Source: Neoarius graeffei
Lineage: Eukaryota > Chordata > Actinopteri > Siluriformes > Ariidae
Direction of reading: 5' to 3'
Length of the DNA: 64,000 bases
NCBI RefSeq assembly: GCF_027579695.1
Contig: NC_083590.1
Location: 19,945,610-20,009,609, forward strand
In this document: positions 46,986 through 58,912 of the stretch, piece by piece
Position numbering within the stretch: the first letter of the stretch is position 1
Layout of the letters: each line of letters opens with the position of its first letter
Made by a program: the position numbers and the translations under genes
The notes under the pieces: generated by a model
Databases searched by the model: none
The model's input: the letters and a program-made list of their open reading frames with translations, nothing else
What the model was told of the DNA's origin: nothing

Positions 46986-48147
46986 GCATGCGCGCGCCTG
47001 TGTGTGAAAGCTGTGCACTGCAGTGCACAAAAGTGCGCTGGTCCAGGAGAGCGAGTATGCATTGCTTTTTTTTTTTTAAATAGAGACCCCTATAGGGTCA
47101 AATTTATAATTCGAACCCTGAGAGAAACAGATGACAGCAGACCCCCCGAAGGGGCGGTCAAAAAGCGAAAGTCCGGTGGTGCCTTTGCCAAAAGAGAGCG
47201 AGCCAGGGTACGTGGCTATGTGTTGTTATTCAATACATGTATGTTGTTTAAAATTTGTTGTAACATCACAAATGCGTCTTATACCATTGCATATTACTTA
47301 TCAATAGGCCAAAGCAGCTAAGACCAGTAATGTACAACAACTGAAAGGCCAATACCTTGTTTCATATATTTAGTTAGGATAATATACATGATATATGTGT
47401 GGAGTGATAGATATAAGATGTCATCCGGCATGTTTTTTCCTATACCATAAAAGAAAAAAAATTACAACAAATTCCTTTCATCACCCCCTCCTCCGTGTCT
47501 TATTATAGAAATCGAAATACTGACAGACTATAATATAATGCAGCTTTCTTCAAATTAGACGCTCCAAGAAATAGAAGACTCAGAACCCAATGTACATGTG
47601 CCAGATCATGCAGAGGAGGTTATACCAAATATTGAATCGGAGGTTTGTCACAGACCATGCAGACATTGTTTTCAACTTCTACATGCCATGAAATTGTTCA
47701 AATGTTCTTTTGTCTCTTTATGTTATTCTTATTTTTGTATTAATATTTTGTTGTTAACATGCATGTTGTACATGAAAGTGTTAAATAAAACTGAATTGAA
47801 TTGTTGTTTTGTGGCATCTCTATTGCCTCATCAAAATACTTTTGAATTCTTTCACATGCATGTAGCTTGTGAATTATTTTGATATATTGGCTGTTATATT
47901 TCAGAATTGTAGAGACTTTTTCACAGAAACTGCAAGCCAAACAGACCCCAAAATTGGACGAAGAAATAAGAAGACCAGAGTCCATCTATCTGGAAAATCA
48001 AAATGTAAATTTAAATTCATGAATCTAAATTATATGGTTGTGATGTCATACCAAAAATATTTCTAAAAAGAATTACTTTGTGATTTAGATTACTTGTGAT
48101 TTGTTTTCATGCAATCCAGAACGACATACACTGATGTGACGTCACTC

Positions 48148-48670
48148 GCCCTAGCGGCAAAAACAGGCAAATGGCTCATGGCGCTTGTAGAAGCCGGGGC
48201 AAAAAACACAAAATCGGCTCTGAAATTCTTGATTTTCTACAAAGACGACCCTTTATTCAAGTTGAGTTTTGGATATTTTATTTCACAATACAGCAATAAA
48301 ACAATAAATATACATATTACGTGGTTTCTTTATTTTTTTTTTGTTAACGATATTACGGGAAAACGGCTGGATCAATCTTCATGAAACTTTCAGGATAGAT
48401 GGGCATTGGTCTTGAAGAGAACCTCCAACATTTTGAGGGTCATCCGGTCAAAGTCACCAAAAAGGTCAAAATCATTTTCGTTGTGTCTACTGCCTCATAT
48501 AGAGGCCCTAGCCACTAGGTCATCGTGCTGTAAGAATGTAAGTGTGTAATGATCGGGCACTGCACATGTGCATACACATGTTCCAATTAAAATGGCTGGT
48601 GTGTGAATACAATTCGGTTCACCATTCAAAATAAATGGACTAGACTAAAGAAATCGCTTTCAGACATGTT
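48148..48670. other. Repeat-like gap without a gene
   Basis: 48345-48530 (acgggaaaacggctggatca onward) resembles a common non-coding fish repeat, but no ends were located. Confidence 0.4.
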
Positions 48671-48717
48671 TACAGTGGTGCTTGAAAGTTTGTGAACCCT
48701 TTAGAATTTTCTATATT

Positions 48718-49090
48718 CTCATTCTCATTATCTCTAGCCGCTTTATCCTTCTACAGGGTCGCAGGCAAGCTGGAGCCTATCCCAGCTGACTACGGGCGAA
48801 AGGCGGGGTACACCCTGGACAAGTCGCCAGGTCATCACAGGGCTGACACATAGACACAGACAACCATTCACACTCACATTCACACCTACGCTCAATTTAG
48901 AGTCACCAGTTAACCTAACCTGCATGTCTTTGGACTGTGGGGGAAACCGGAGCACCCGGAGGAAACCCACACGGACATGGGGAGAACATGCAAACTCCGC
49001 ACAGAAAGGCCCTCGCCGGCCCCGGGGCTCGAACCCAGGACCTTCTTGCTGTGAGGCGACAGCGCTAACCACTACACCACCGTGCCGCCT
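48718..49090 (-). mobile_element. DANA/Mermaid-type SINE in Tc1 inverted repeat
   Basis: Minus copy with perfect 14-bp duplication gaattttctatatt (48704-48717, 49091-49104), splitting the left inverted repeat of the Tc1. Confidence 0.95.
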
Positions 49091-49284
49091 GAATTTTCTA
49101 TATTTTTGCATAAATATGACCGAAAACATCATCAGATTTTTACACAAGTCCTAAAAGTAGATAAAGAGAACCCAGTTAAACAAATGAGACAAAAATATTA
49201 TACTCGGTCATTTATTTATTGAGGAAAATGATCCAATATTACATACCGTATCTGAGAGTGGCAAAAGTATGTGAACCTTTGCTT

Positions 49285-50304
49285 TCAGTATCTGGTGTGA
49301 GCCCCTTGTGCAGCAATAACTGCAACTAAACATTTCCGGTAACTGTTGATCAGTCCTGCACACCGGCTTGGAGGAATTTTAGCCCGTTCCTCCGTACAGA
49401 ACAGCTTCAACTCTGGGATGTTGGTGGGTTTCCTCACATGAACTGCTTGCTTCAGGTCCTTCCACAACATTTCGATTAGATTAAGGTCAGGACTTTGACT
49501 TGGCCATTCCAAAACATTAACTGTATTCTTCTTTAACCATTCTTTGGTAGAACGACTTGTGTGCTTAGGGTCGTTGTCTTGCTGCATGACCCACCTTCTC
49601 TTGAGATTCAGTTCATGGACAGATGTCCTGACATTTTCCTTTAGAATTTGCTGGTATAATTCAGAATTCATTGTTCCATCAATGATGGCAAGCCGTCCTG
49701 GCCCAGATGCAGCAAAACAGGCCCAAACCATGATACTACCACCACCATGTTTCACAGATGGGATAAGGTTCTTATGCTGGAATGCAATGTTTTCCTTTCT
49801 CCAAACATAACCCTTCTCATTTAAACCAAAAAGTTCTTCTTTGGTCTCATCCGTCCACAAAACATTTTTCCAATAGCCTTCTGGCTTGTCCACGTGATCT
49901 TTAACAAACTGCAGATGAGCAGCAATGTTCTTTTTGGAGAGCAGTGGCTTTCTCCTTGCAACCCTGCCATGCACACCATTGTTGTTCAGTGTTCTGATGG
50001 TGGACTCATGAACTTTAACATTAGCCAATGTGAGAGAGGCCTTCAGTTGCTTAGAAGTTACCCTGGAGTCCTTTGTGACCTCGCCGACTATTACATGCCT
50101 TGCCCTTGGAGTGATCTTTGTTGGTCGACCACTCCTGGGGAGGGTAACAATGGTCTTGAATTTCCTCCATTTGTACACAATCTGTCTGACTGTGAATTGG
50201 TGGAGTCCAAACTCTTTAGAGATGGTTCTGTAACCTTTTCCAGCCTGATGAGCATCACCAACGCTTTTTCTGAGGTCCTCAGAAATCTCCTTTGTTCGTG
50301 CCAT
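49285..50304 (-). CDS. Tc1-like transposase, intact DD34E frame
   Basis: 339 residues from the ATG at 50304 (MARTKEISEDLRKSV), the usual Tc1 start; 26 further open codons upstream are ignored. The N-terminal bipartite paired-like DNA-binding domain ends near the GRPTKITPRA hook (GRPR-like). Catalytic signs are [22 protein letters not shown] and SPDLNLIEMLW, with 34 residues between second Asp and Glu, so the triad is present. GGGSIMVW is the Gly-rich box. No stop or frameshift. Host-unrelated: it would move its own family. Activity cannot be judged by sequence alone. Confidence 0.95.
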   Translation of the reverse strand: MARTKEISEDLRKSVGDAHQAGKGYRTISKEFGLHQFTVRQIVYKWRKFKTIVTLPRSGRPTKITPRARHVIVGEVTKDSRVTSKQLKASLTLANVKVHESTIRTLNNNGVHGRVARRKPLLSKKNIAAHLQFVKDHVDKPEGYWKNVLWTDETKEELFGLNEKGYVWRKENIAFQHKNLIPSVKHGGGSIMVWACFAASGPGRLAIIDGTMNSELYQQILKENVRTSVHELNLKRRWVMQQDNDPKHTSRSTKEWLKKNTVNVLEWPSQSPDLNLIEMLWKDLKQAVHVRKPTNIPELKLFCTEERAKIPPSRCAGLINSYRKCLVAVIAAQGAHTRY

Positions 50305-50673
50305 GATACACTTCCACAAACATGTGTTGTGAAGATCAGACTTTGATAGATCCCTGTTCTTTAAATAAAACAGGGTGCCCACTCACACCTGATTGTCATC
50401 CCATTGATTGAAAACACCTGACTCTAATTTCACCTTCAAATTAACTGCTAATCCTAAAGGTTCACATACTTTTGCCACTCACAGATATGTAATATTGGAT
50501 CATTTTCCTCAATAAATAAATGACCAAGTACAATATTTTTGTCTCATTTGTTTAACTGGGTTCTCTTTACCTACTTTTAGGACTTGTGTGAAAATCTGAT
50601 GATGTTTTGGGCCATATTTATACAGAAATATAGAAAATTCTAAAGGGTTCACAAACTTTCAAGCACCACTGTA

Positions 50674-51599
50674 TGCTTATTACAGAGGGAAAGTGCATTC
50701 CACTGAGCTCTAGCGCTGGGCCTTTTCCGGGAAATAAAAGTTCCAGTCATGGTGACAGCGTGTGTATGTCAGCCTCGGTTTGGAGGTTTTGGTTTCGAAA
50801 ACTGTAAGAGGTAAGAGTAGAATAATATAAAAGTACAGACATTTGGTATATTTTACTTCTGTGATTTTTAAATTGTTCATTTTTGGATTACGCTTCATTT
50901 TTGTGGCTACTGCCTCATAGAGTAAATATATATGCTATATTTACTGTATGGACATGGTATCAGAAAACAATTTTATTTATTAGCAGTAGCCACATGTACC
51001 TACAGGGTACCTTTTTTCCTGCAATATCTACCTTCATATTCATCATAAATGCTACCGGGCGAGGTTTGTTTTGCCTGGCAACACTTGTTAACCTTAGATT
51101 TGAATTACAGTCAGAACTAATTGGAGCTGCAGTTATAGAAAATTAATCAACACCTTATGACCAATTTGAGAATTCAGCAGCACTGTAGTGTAAAAGTTAA
51201 TGCGGTGTTCAAATAATTGCTCCTTTGTCCTGTTCCCATTATCTCATTACCTGCGTGCACAAACCTGTCCTGGGAATGACCGGGACTTGTCAAGATACGG
51301 TTGTAGATTTCCCAGTTTTACTGTTGTTCAATCCGAGATGAGTTAAAAAGATCATACATGTGTACGATCTGTAGTATGTATGTCATGATATAGTTTTCTG
51401 GTTGTTATTTGTGTTTAACATGCTAATTTTTTTTACCTTGTAAATTTTCCCCTACATTCTATTTAATTCCTAGGAATGTGAACAAAGTGTGCACAGAACT
51501 GACTCGCACAGCTCTGTGACATGACAGAGGGAGGCACCTCCCACACACCCACACACTTCCTTAAAGTTGTGCTTTTCAGAAAACATCCAAGCTCATACC
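50674..51599. other. Upstream region of xkr8 copy 2
   Basis: No recognised gene. Similarity to the copy 3 upstream region begins only at about 51560 (tgcttttcagaaaac), where both have a pyrimidine tract plus cag, so a non-coding first exon may lie further upstream. Confidence 0.4.
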
Positions 51600-54500
51600 A
51601 TGGAGGAAAGCTTTCCTTTTCATTTAATGCTCGCAGACATCTTGTTTTCTCTCTTGTCTCTGGTCTTTTTCCTCGTGGATGTGGTGCTGGACCTGTGGGC
51701 TGTTGCATGCCTCTATGAAGAGCAGAGATACTTCTCTATGGGACTGTTGATATTTCTTTTGCTCAGTTCCTCGGTTCTTGTGCAGCTCTTCAGCTGGCTC
51801 TGGTACTCTGATTCCTCTGTAACTCTGGAGACCAAAGTAGAGAAATTCATCGTCAGACATGGTTTGCTGGCTCCAGTGCACATCTTCCAGCTCGGAGTCT
51901 TCCTCAGGTTTGTGCTTTTGTTTTTCTTTTACATAGCTGAGATGACTCAGTAAGAGAGATCATGAAAAAAAATGAAGTACAAATACAGCTGGACTAAAAG
52001 TACTGCGTCCGCTAAAGGATGTATTTTCAAGTCATCAGTTACCAACAGGTAACACACTGAGTTTAAATTATATCTCATCTCATCTCATTATCTCTAGCCG
52101 CTTTATCCTTCCACAGGGTCACAGGCAAGCTGGAGCCTATCCCAGCTGACTACGGGCGAAAGGCGGGGTACACCCTGGACAAGTCGCCAGGTCATCACAG
52201 GGCTGACACATAGACACAGACAACCATTCACACTCACATTCACACCTACGGTCAATTTAGAGTCACCAGTTAACCTAACCTGCATGTCTTTGGACTGTGG
52301 GGGAAACCGGAGCACCCGGAGGAAACCCACGCGGACACGGGGAGAACATGCAAACTCCACACAGAAAGGCCCTCGCCGGCCCCGGGGCTCGAACCCAGGA
52401 CCTTCTTGCTGTGAGGCGACAGCGCTAACCACTACACCACCGTGCCGCCCTTAAATTATATCTTGAAACCTCTATTCATTATAGAGAGTCACAATAGTCC
52501 AACTATGGTGGACTGAATTCGTGGATAGGTTACATTAAATTGGTTGGTTACACGGAATAAGTGTGTGCATGGTTCCTTGTCCTTGCCAATCTGAATTGGA
52601 CATTCTGCCCACCAACTTTCTTAAGACTGTTCTTCACCTCATAATTACAGATGTGCTTCAGATCATAAATACATCCCTAGAGACTGGCATTTTTCCTGTG
52701 TCCCTGAAAAAAGCCGTTGTAAAGCCCCTACTTAAAAAGAATAATCTGGATGCTTCAGTATTGAACAACTACAGGCCAATATCAAATCTACCATTCATCG
52801 GGAAAATCCTTGAAATAATTGTCTTCAATCAATTAACTGCCTTCTTGATATCAAAGAGCTGTTTTGATAACTTTCAGTCAGGATTTCGTGCCAATCACAG
52901 CACTGAAACAGCGCTGATTAAAGTTATAAATGACATACGTCTTAATACTGATGCAGGCAAAACATCGGTCCTGGTGTTACTGGACCTCAGTGAAGCTTTT
53001 GATACTGCTGACCACAACATACTGCTATATCAACTTGAACACTGGGTTGGGTTGACTGGTAAAGTTATCAATTGGTTAAAATCATACTTAAAAGATAGAA
53101 GCCTCTTTGTTACCATGGAAAATTGTACCTCAACATCAATGTCCTTGACCTGTGGTGTCCCCCAGGGGTCGATCCTTGGACCATTACTATTCAACCTTTA
53201 TATGCTCCCACTTGGGCAAATTATCAAGAACAACTCAATTTTGTATCACTGCTATGCAGATGACACCCAAATTTATTTTGCTCTATCACCTGATGATTAT
53301 GCCCCCCTTGAACGTCTCTACCAGCGTATTGACCAAATCAACAACTGGATGTCACAAAATTTTCTTCAGCTGAACACAGATAAAACAGAACTAATTCTAT
53401 TTGGGAAAAAAGATGAAAGACTCAGGCTTACCACTATTCTTGACACAAAGGGGATTAAAACAAAAGATATGGTTAAAAATCTTGGTGCTTTCATTGACAG
53501 CGAGCTAAACTTTGACAGTCACATGAAAGCAATCACTAAATCGGCATTTTATCACCTAAAAAACATTTCTAAACTAAGAGGACTTATGTCAAAAAATGAT
53601 CTGGGAAAACTTATACATGCCTTCATCACTAGTAGAGTTGACTACTGCAATGGCCTTTTCACAGGCCTGCCAAAAAAGACCATCAAACGACTTCAGGTGA
53701 TTCAAAATGCAGCGGCTAGGGTTCTCACACGAACAAAAAGAACAGAGCACATTACTCCAATTCTAAGGTCCCTTCACTGGCTTCCAGTAAGCTACAGAAT
53801 TGACTTTAAAGCATTGCTGCTGGTGTACAAATCTCTAAATGGTACAGGGCCCAATTACCTCTCTGATATGTTGCAGCGGCCTAACCCAATCAGATCTACC
53901 AGATCGCAACAGAAAAATTTACTGGTAAAACCTGTTGTTAAAACAAAGTGTGGTGAAGCAGCTTTTAGCTACTATGCAGTGCAGCTATGGAACCAACTGC
54001 CAGAGGACATTAAAAATGCTCCTGCTGTTGGCAGCTTCAAATCTAGACTAAAGACCAAGCTGTTTTCAGATGCTTTCTGCTAACTGATAAATATCATCAT
54101 CTTTACATGTTTTAAACTTTACTTAACTTTTACAGTCTCTGCATGTTTTAAACTTTACTTAACTTTTATTCTATTTTATTCTGCTGCTTTTTTACTGAAC
54201 TTTTACTTCATTTTATTATTTTATTTCTACCATTGTTAATTCTTATTATTTTTTTCTCTCTTCTTCCCCCTCTATTTTATGTAATTTTATTTTCTATTGT
54301 TTACTGTTTTGCCTTTGCCTCTGTAAAGCACATTGAACTGCCACTGTGTATGAAATGCGCTATATAAATAAATTTGCCTTGTCTTGTGCTCAGGGATTTT
54401 TTTTCCATCTGAAGGTTTGTAGTCATCATGGAGATCACAATCTGCAGATTTAAACAGCGTGACCTTTTCCTGAAGGGGGTCACCATATACATGAAGCATG

Positions 54501-55792
54501 ACCTCAGCATGCTGCGTCTGTTTGAGGCGTTCTCTGAAAGTGCTCCACAGCTCGTCCTGATGATGGCTCTCATCATAGAGATGCAGGAGATGCAGTCCTT
54601 TGCAGGTGAGACCAAAAAACGATCAAAAAGAGAGAATTCAGACCTTTTGACTTATTCACTTTTGGTTATATTTTGAATTCTGCTGTCTGAATCTCCTCTT
54701 CATGATGCACCATACATTCTCAATAGGAGACAGATCTGGACTGGCAGCAGGCCAGTCAAGCACATGCACTCTGTGTCTATAAAGCCACACTGTTGTAGCT
54801 CAGAGAAGTCATGGGGGAAGTCATGGTCTAATGGTTAGAGAAGCAGCCTTAGGACCAAAAGGTCACCAGTTTGATTCCCTAGACCAGCAGGAATGGCTGA
54901 AAGTGCCCTTGAGCAAGGCACCTAACCCCCAACTGCTCCCCAGGCTGCTCTGTGTATGTTGTACATCATTCTGGATAAGAGCATCTGCTAAGTAACTAAT
55001 GTAATTCTAGACCATATTTTTTTCCCCCCAGTCATTAAAATCATGGGCTCTCTTTCCATCCTGACCTTCAGCATATTGGCCTACCATTGCAACATGCATG
55101 CATTCGTCCCTGAGAACTTTAAAATGAGATGGTCGTCTTCTGTTATCTACTTCCTGTGGAACCTGTTCCTGATTGGCCCACGTGTCGTGTCTGTGTCCCT
55201 CTTCGCCTCCATCCTGCCCTGCTATATTGCCGCTCACTTCCTGTCCCTGTGGATGCTACTGGTCTTGTGGGCCTGGTGGCAGAAGACAGACTTCATGGAA
55301 AGTAAAGCTGGAGAATGGCTGTACCGGGCCACTGTAGGCCTCATCTGGTACTTCAGCTGGTTTAATGTAGTGAGTGGAAATATGAAACTCAAAGGAATCA
55401 TCTACCACGTGGTTATGGGGGCGGATACAATGCTGCTGTTAGGATTATGGTGGTGGAGGAGATCTGAGGAATCAGCGCGTCTTAGTCCACTACCTATTAA
55501 TCCCTACCTACTTACTGTTATGTTAATGGTAATCTACGTAGTAGGAGTGGCACTGAAATTGATTTATTATTGGAAGTTTCATCCCAATAAATCAGATTTT
55601 AAGATGAATGTGAGAGATGAGAAGTTACCGAAGAAACCAGAATCAGATGCAGAAGGTTATGATGCAGAAAGGTTGGAGGCAGACTCTAGTGAGACCCCTG
55701 AACCTGAGGGTACAGTTTTAGCTCCGACTCAAAGAATCGTAAGGGGCATCAACAAAAGGATAAGAACCATGGCTGGGAATTTCTATGACTAA
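51600..55792 (+). CDS. xkr8: XKR8-like protein, copy 2, three coding exons
   Basis: Exons 51600-51907, 54448-54605 and 55032-55792 join into 408 residues, phases as in copy 1. Predicted multi-pass membrane scramblase of the XK family. Marks: FSWLWYSDSS near residue 65, KHDLSMLRLFEAFSESAPQL, YFLWNLFLIGPRVVSVSLFA, EWLYRATVGLIWYFSWFNVV. The exon 2 acceptor ctgcag/ATTTAAAC is chosen because it keeps the frame; the more obvious tgtag at 54422 would shift it. This exon is about ten residues shorter than in copy 1. The tail has no DxxD; LEAD followed by Ser lies at 370-374. Intron 1 holds a SINE and an L2, intron 2 an old tRNA-SINE. A Tc1 begins 30 bp after the stop. Start: first in-frame ATG, accATGG. 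Confidence 0.92.
52075..52450 (-). mobile_element. DANA/Mermaid-type SINE in copy 2 intron 1
   Basis: Minus copy with perfect duplication ttaaattatatc (52063-52074, 52451-52462). The homologous intron of copy 3 (around 60842-60855) has the empty site, so insertion followed gene duplication. Confidence 0.97.
52581..54382 (+). mobile_element. L2 LINE, 5'-truncated, intact RT frame
   Basis: A frame to 54083 (about 500 residues) covers reverse transcriptase and C-terminal domain: NNYRPISNLPFIGKILE, FQSGFRANHSTETAL, GVPQGSILGPLLF and the catalytic YADD in HCYADDTQIYF. This is the L2 (CR1-group) pattern. Endonuclease and ORF1 are absent. The tail is gcgctatataaataaatttg. cttgt flanks it (52576-52580, 54383-54387). 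The empty site is present in copy 3 near 60970. It sits about 65 bp upstream of exon 2. Confidence 0.95.
54814..55012 (+). mobile_element. tRNA-derived SINE (second family) in copy 2 intron 2
   Basis: Head catggtctaatggttagaga with B-box-like ggtcaccagtttgattcc, body gcccttgagcaaggcaccta, end tctggataagagcatctgct. The same insertion occurs in copy 3 (61398-61580). Confidence 0.8.
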
Positions 55793-56125
55793 ACTGGATT
55801 TGAGTTCAGCAAACTGTACATACAGTGCCTTGCAAAAGTATTCCCCCCCCCCGGCTTTTTATCTATTTTGTTACATTACAATCTGTAATTTAAATGATTT
55901 TTTAAAATCTGAATTTTATGTAATGGATCTGCACAAAATAGTCAAAGTTGGTGAAGTGAAATGAGAAAAAATATATATTTTAAAAAATTTTAAAATAAAA
56001 AACTGAAAATTTGCATGTGCATATGTATTCACCACTGGCGGCTCGTTAATAGGGGCAATTTGGGCGATGCACTCCCAAACAGGGAGGGAGATTATTTTTT
56101 TTTTATCTACTCCTACTACCAACAG

Positions 56126-56555
56126 TCAGTGCGTTTACATGCACATAGACAGAATCGAATTTCTGCCATTGCTCGACTGAAATCGAAGTTCAAAATGCCA
56201 TGTATACACCTTAATTCGGCTGAAATTGAACTGAACTTGATTTCTCGGAATCGAGCTACACGACCTAGATTATGCGATTTCTGCCGAGCTACTTAGTGCA
56301 TGTAAACCCTATTGAGCTACGTATTCGAGCTACTTACTTCAGCACCGCCCCTTCCGGAAGTGACGAGTGACGAGACCACAAGGGAAACACAACAGCCTCG
56401 GTCGGCATGACAACGAATCATGACAACGGCATGAATCTTTTCTTTTTGTGGCATTGTTTGCACTGTTAAAATTTAGCTCACTTACTGTATCACCAAATGC
56501 ATCTGTACAGATGTTGCATAGCTGTGAATTGTGTACATAAACAAGTCATTGTATT

Positions 56556-56616
<61 letters not shown>

Positions 56617-57105
56617 AGCATCTGAAGAATGTCAATAAAAACAAAACAATTGAACTTTTTGTGTGTTTATTAAGACATAAGTTAAATTGTAAGCAAAAAA
56701 TGGACTTTAGAAAAATATTATTGTGCAAAATAAGTTGTCTTACAAAACAGTGGTCTGCGCCGGACAGTTTGTAGCCATAGTCTGTTAGAGCAAGCCTAAC
56801 AGCTTGAGCACGGAACTGCTAGTGTTGCCAGATTGGGGGTTTTAAGTGCATTTTAGCGGATTTGAACATGTTTTGGGCTGGAAAACGTCAGCAGTATCTG
56901 GCAACACTATAGCTCTTCTTCATGATGACAACCGGAAGTGTACCAACACGATGGGGCGTGTAGCGGCTCGGGTGCACAATGCACCTTGCACAATAGCCCG
57001 ATTTCACTTGTGCATGTAGGATTGGATTTCTCTGGCACCCCTGCTGGGACCCTTTGCTCGATTACCGACAGCAGCTCGATTTGGACGTGCATGTAAACGT
57101 ACTGA
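56126..57105. mobile_element. DNA transposon nested in the hAT
   Basis: Inverted ends tcagtgcgtttacatgcac and gtgcatgtaaacgtactga. The interior has tcgaat/attcga-type motifs near both ends, a ta repeat (56569-56612) and the small palindrome at 56821. No transposase; target duplication unresolved. Confidence 0.75.
56821..56908. repeat. Small foldback repeat
   Basis: 88 bp beginning agtgttgccagattgg and ending tatctggcaacact. A second, partial copy begins at about 57318 (agtgttgccagattggtttt). Both contain ttgggctggaaaacg. Confidence 0.75.
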
Positions 57106-58912
57106 CAAATGTCATTGTCCAATCAGGCTAAGGTCGCGCCTGGTGTAGCCACGCCCTTTTGGGGCGATTTCTGTCAGGTTCAGATTTGCCCTAAAATCTC
57201 CCATTGACACTAATGGTACGTACGTTTTTTTCAAAAATCCTGCTCCCAATGCATTTTCTATTAGGTTTTATGTGCTCGCACAAGCAGCGTGCTTACGTCA
57301 TACGCCTGTTGCGCCGCGCAAGTGTTGCCAGATTGGTTTTAAGTGCATTTTGGCGGGTTTTGAACATAATTTTGGGCTGGAAAACGCAACTTGCGCGGGA
57401 AATGTGTGAACATTCTATGAAGAAGATGGCGAGTGTTGAGTGCAACAATACGATAGCGTCTCTGAAAGAAGTTCCCTTTAGTCGTCGTACCAGTGAGGAG
57501 AAAACGGCAATCAAACAGCTAGGACCTCCTAGACCGAATTTAAACATCAAGCAAGTGTCTAGGAAGGGGGAGAAGACCTGCTCAAGAGGTTTTAACAAGA
57601 ACTGGTACCACCGGAAAACTTGGCTAGCTGGCTGGGATGTAGTCAGTGCTCATTTTTGCTACCCTTGCGTTCTCTTCCACCCTGGAAGTAGCACAGCAGA
57701 CGGTACAGTGATATCTGATATTTGAATTTACTAGGCAAAAGGTTTTGTGTGTGTGTGTTACCAATGGCAGTTGTTTTACCAGTGGCAGTTTAACATTGCT
57801 ATGCTTGGAATATTTCAGTAGCCTCAAGTTCTCTCTGACTTGGTGTAAATTAAGCATATTTTCAGTTTTTATATATTGTACAGTATATGTGTTCATTGGA
57901 GCCAGCAGCACCTTACCTTTTTTCCAACTTGTTAAGCCAAGTTGCACTGACTACAAAACCTTGTGTAACCTTGTGTGTGTATATAGCTAAATAACTAAAG
58001 CTTTTTGTGTTCATTGACATGCTTGTAATACTTTAAATTTCCTTTTAAGGCATGGCTTTCTGGAGGAATTCTTGGGAAAAAAAACTTGCAGAATTTATTT
58101 AGAATTATTATTTGTTGTTAAAATGGCGCAATTCCGTATAAAAAAACCCACATAATTAAGCTGCACATGTTTGTTTGATGGTTATGCTTTTCTTCATCTT
58201 TTTCAAAACTTAAATAAACACTTGTTTTGGATTTATATCCTGCCACTTTAATTGCATTCTTTAGAATTGAAGAAGTTAGAATATGTTTATAATTAAGAAT
58301 TTGTGTCTACTTATTATAGAATACTGGAATAATATGAGAAAATAAATGAGTAATGTAATATTAACTGATTGTGATGCCAAATGTTTTGCTTTGAAGGCTT
58401 CACAATGAATCTTCCTTAGTTTTAGCCTGGCAAGCCAGACTAAATGTGAATATTTGCCACTCGTAGGCAAAAATATTTTTGGCCGCTAGGCTATCTTAGT
58501 TTGCCACCTTTAACTTGTTTAGTGTTGCCACCTAGTGGAGAGAAGAGATATTGTCTATATTGATATCTGAATTTACCAGGTAAAAACAAGTTCGGCCAAT
58601 TGATTTGCTACCTAGGTCAATTTACTTCAGTCCTGTGGACATTTACGGTCCGTGTAGACATAACGGGGGAAAATTGTCCCCCCTGAAAAAAAATTCAGGA
58701 GCCGCCACTGGTATTCACCCCCTTTGCTCTGAAGCCCCTAAAAAGTTCTGGTGCAAACAGTTACCTTCAGAAGTCACATAACTGGTGAAATAAAGTCCAC
58801 CTGTGTGCAATTTAAGTGTCACATCATCTGCGAGTATATATACACACCTTTTCTGAAAGGCCCAGAGGCTGCAACACCACTAAGCAAGAGGCACAACTAA
58901 CCAAACAGCACC

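Larger units (their letters stand above)
46090..48145 (+). mobile_element. THAP-bearing transposon-like unit
   Basis: Inverted repeats agtgacgtcacatcagtgt then gtcgtt at about 46089-46117 and inverted at 48118-48147 (two differences in about 28 bp) enclose a THAP-domain exon and later exon-like pieces: AVKKRKSGGAFAKRERARVR ending at a donor near 47211, EIEDSEPNVHVPDHAEEVIP after an acceptor near 47560, and NCRDFFTETASQTDPKIGRR after an acceptor near 47906. THAP domains occur in P-element and Kolobok transposases, but no catalytic domain is seen. True outer ends were not found. Confidence 0.6.
48673..50671 (-). mobile_element. Tc1-like transposon, complete, SINE in one end (family D)
   Basis: TA at 48671-48672 and 50672-50673; ends cagtggtgcttgaaagtttg and its inverse. 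Subterminal inverted repeats extend about 150 bp. Contains an uninterrupted transposase (49285-50304). A SINE lies 45 bp inside the left end. The 10280-10785 copy is its deletion derivative. Confidence 0.96.
56033..58710 (+). mobile_element. hAT transposon derivative, ZMYM-like N-terminus
   Basis: Perfect 8-bp duplication gtattcac (56025-56032, 58711-58718), ends cactggcggctcg and ggagccgccactg. A frame from ATG 57417 encodes KTAIKQLGPPRPNL and the TTF-type zinc-finger part WLAGWDVVSAHFCYPCVLFH, running to a donor-like site near 57700. The rest of the transposase is missing, so it is an internal deletion. Contains at least one further element (56126-57105). Confidence 0.92.

Noticed and set aside
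54423-54447. Exon 2 of xkr8 copy 2 starting at 54423 (TCATCATGGAG)
   Set aside because: The phase does not fit the exon 1 donor and would destroy the conserved HDLSMLRL frame; the ctgcag site 25 bp on fits.
56546-56774. Tyr/Ile repeat proteins near 56.6 kb
   Set aside because: Translations of a ta microsatellite.
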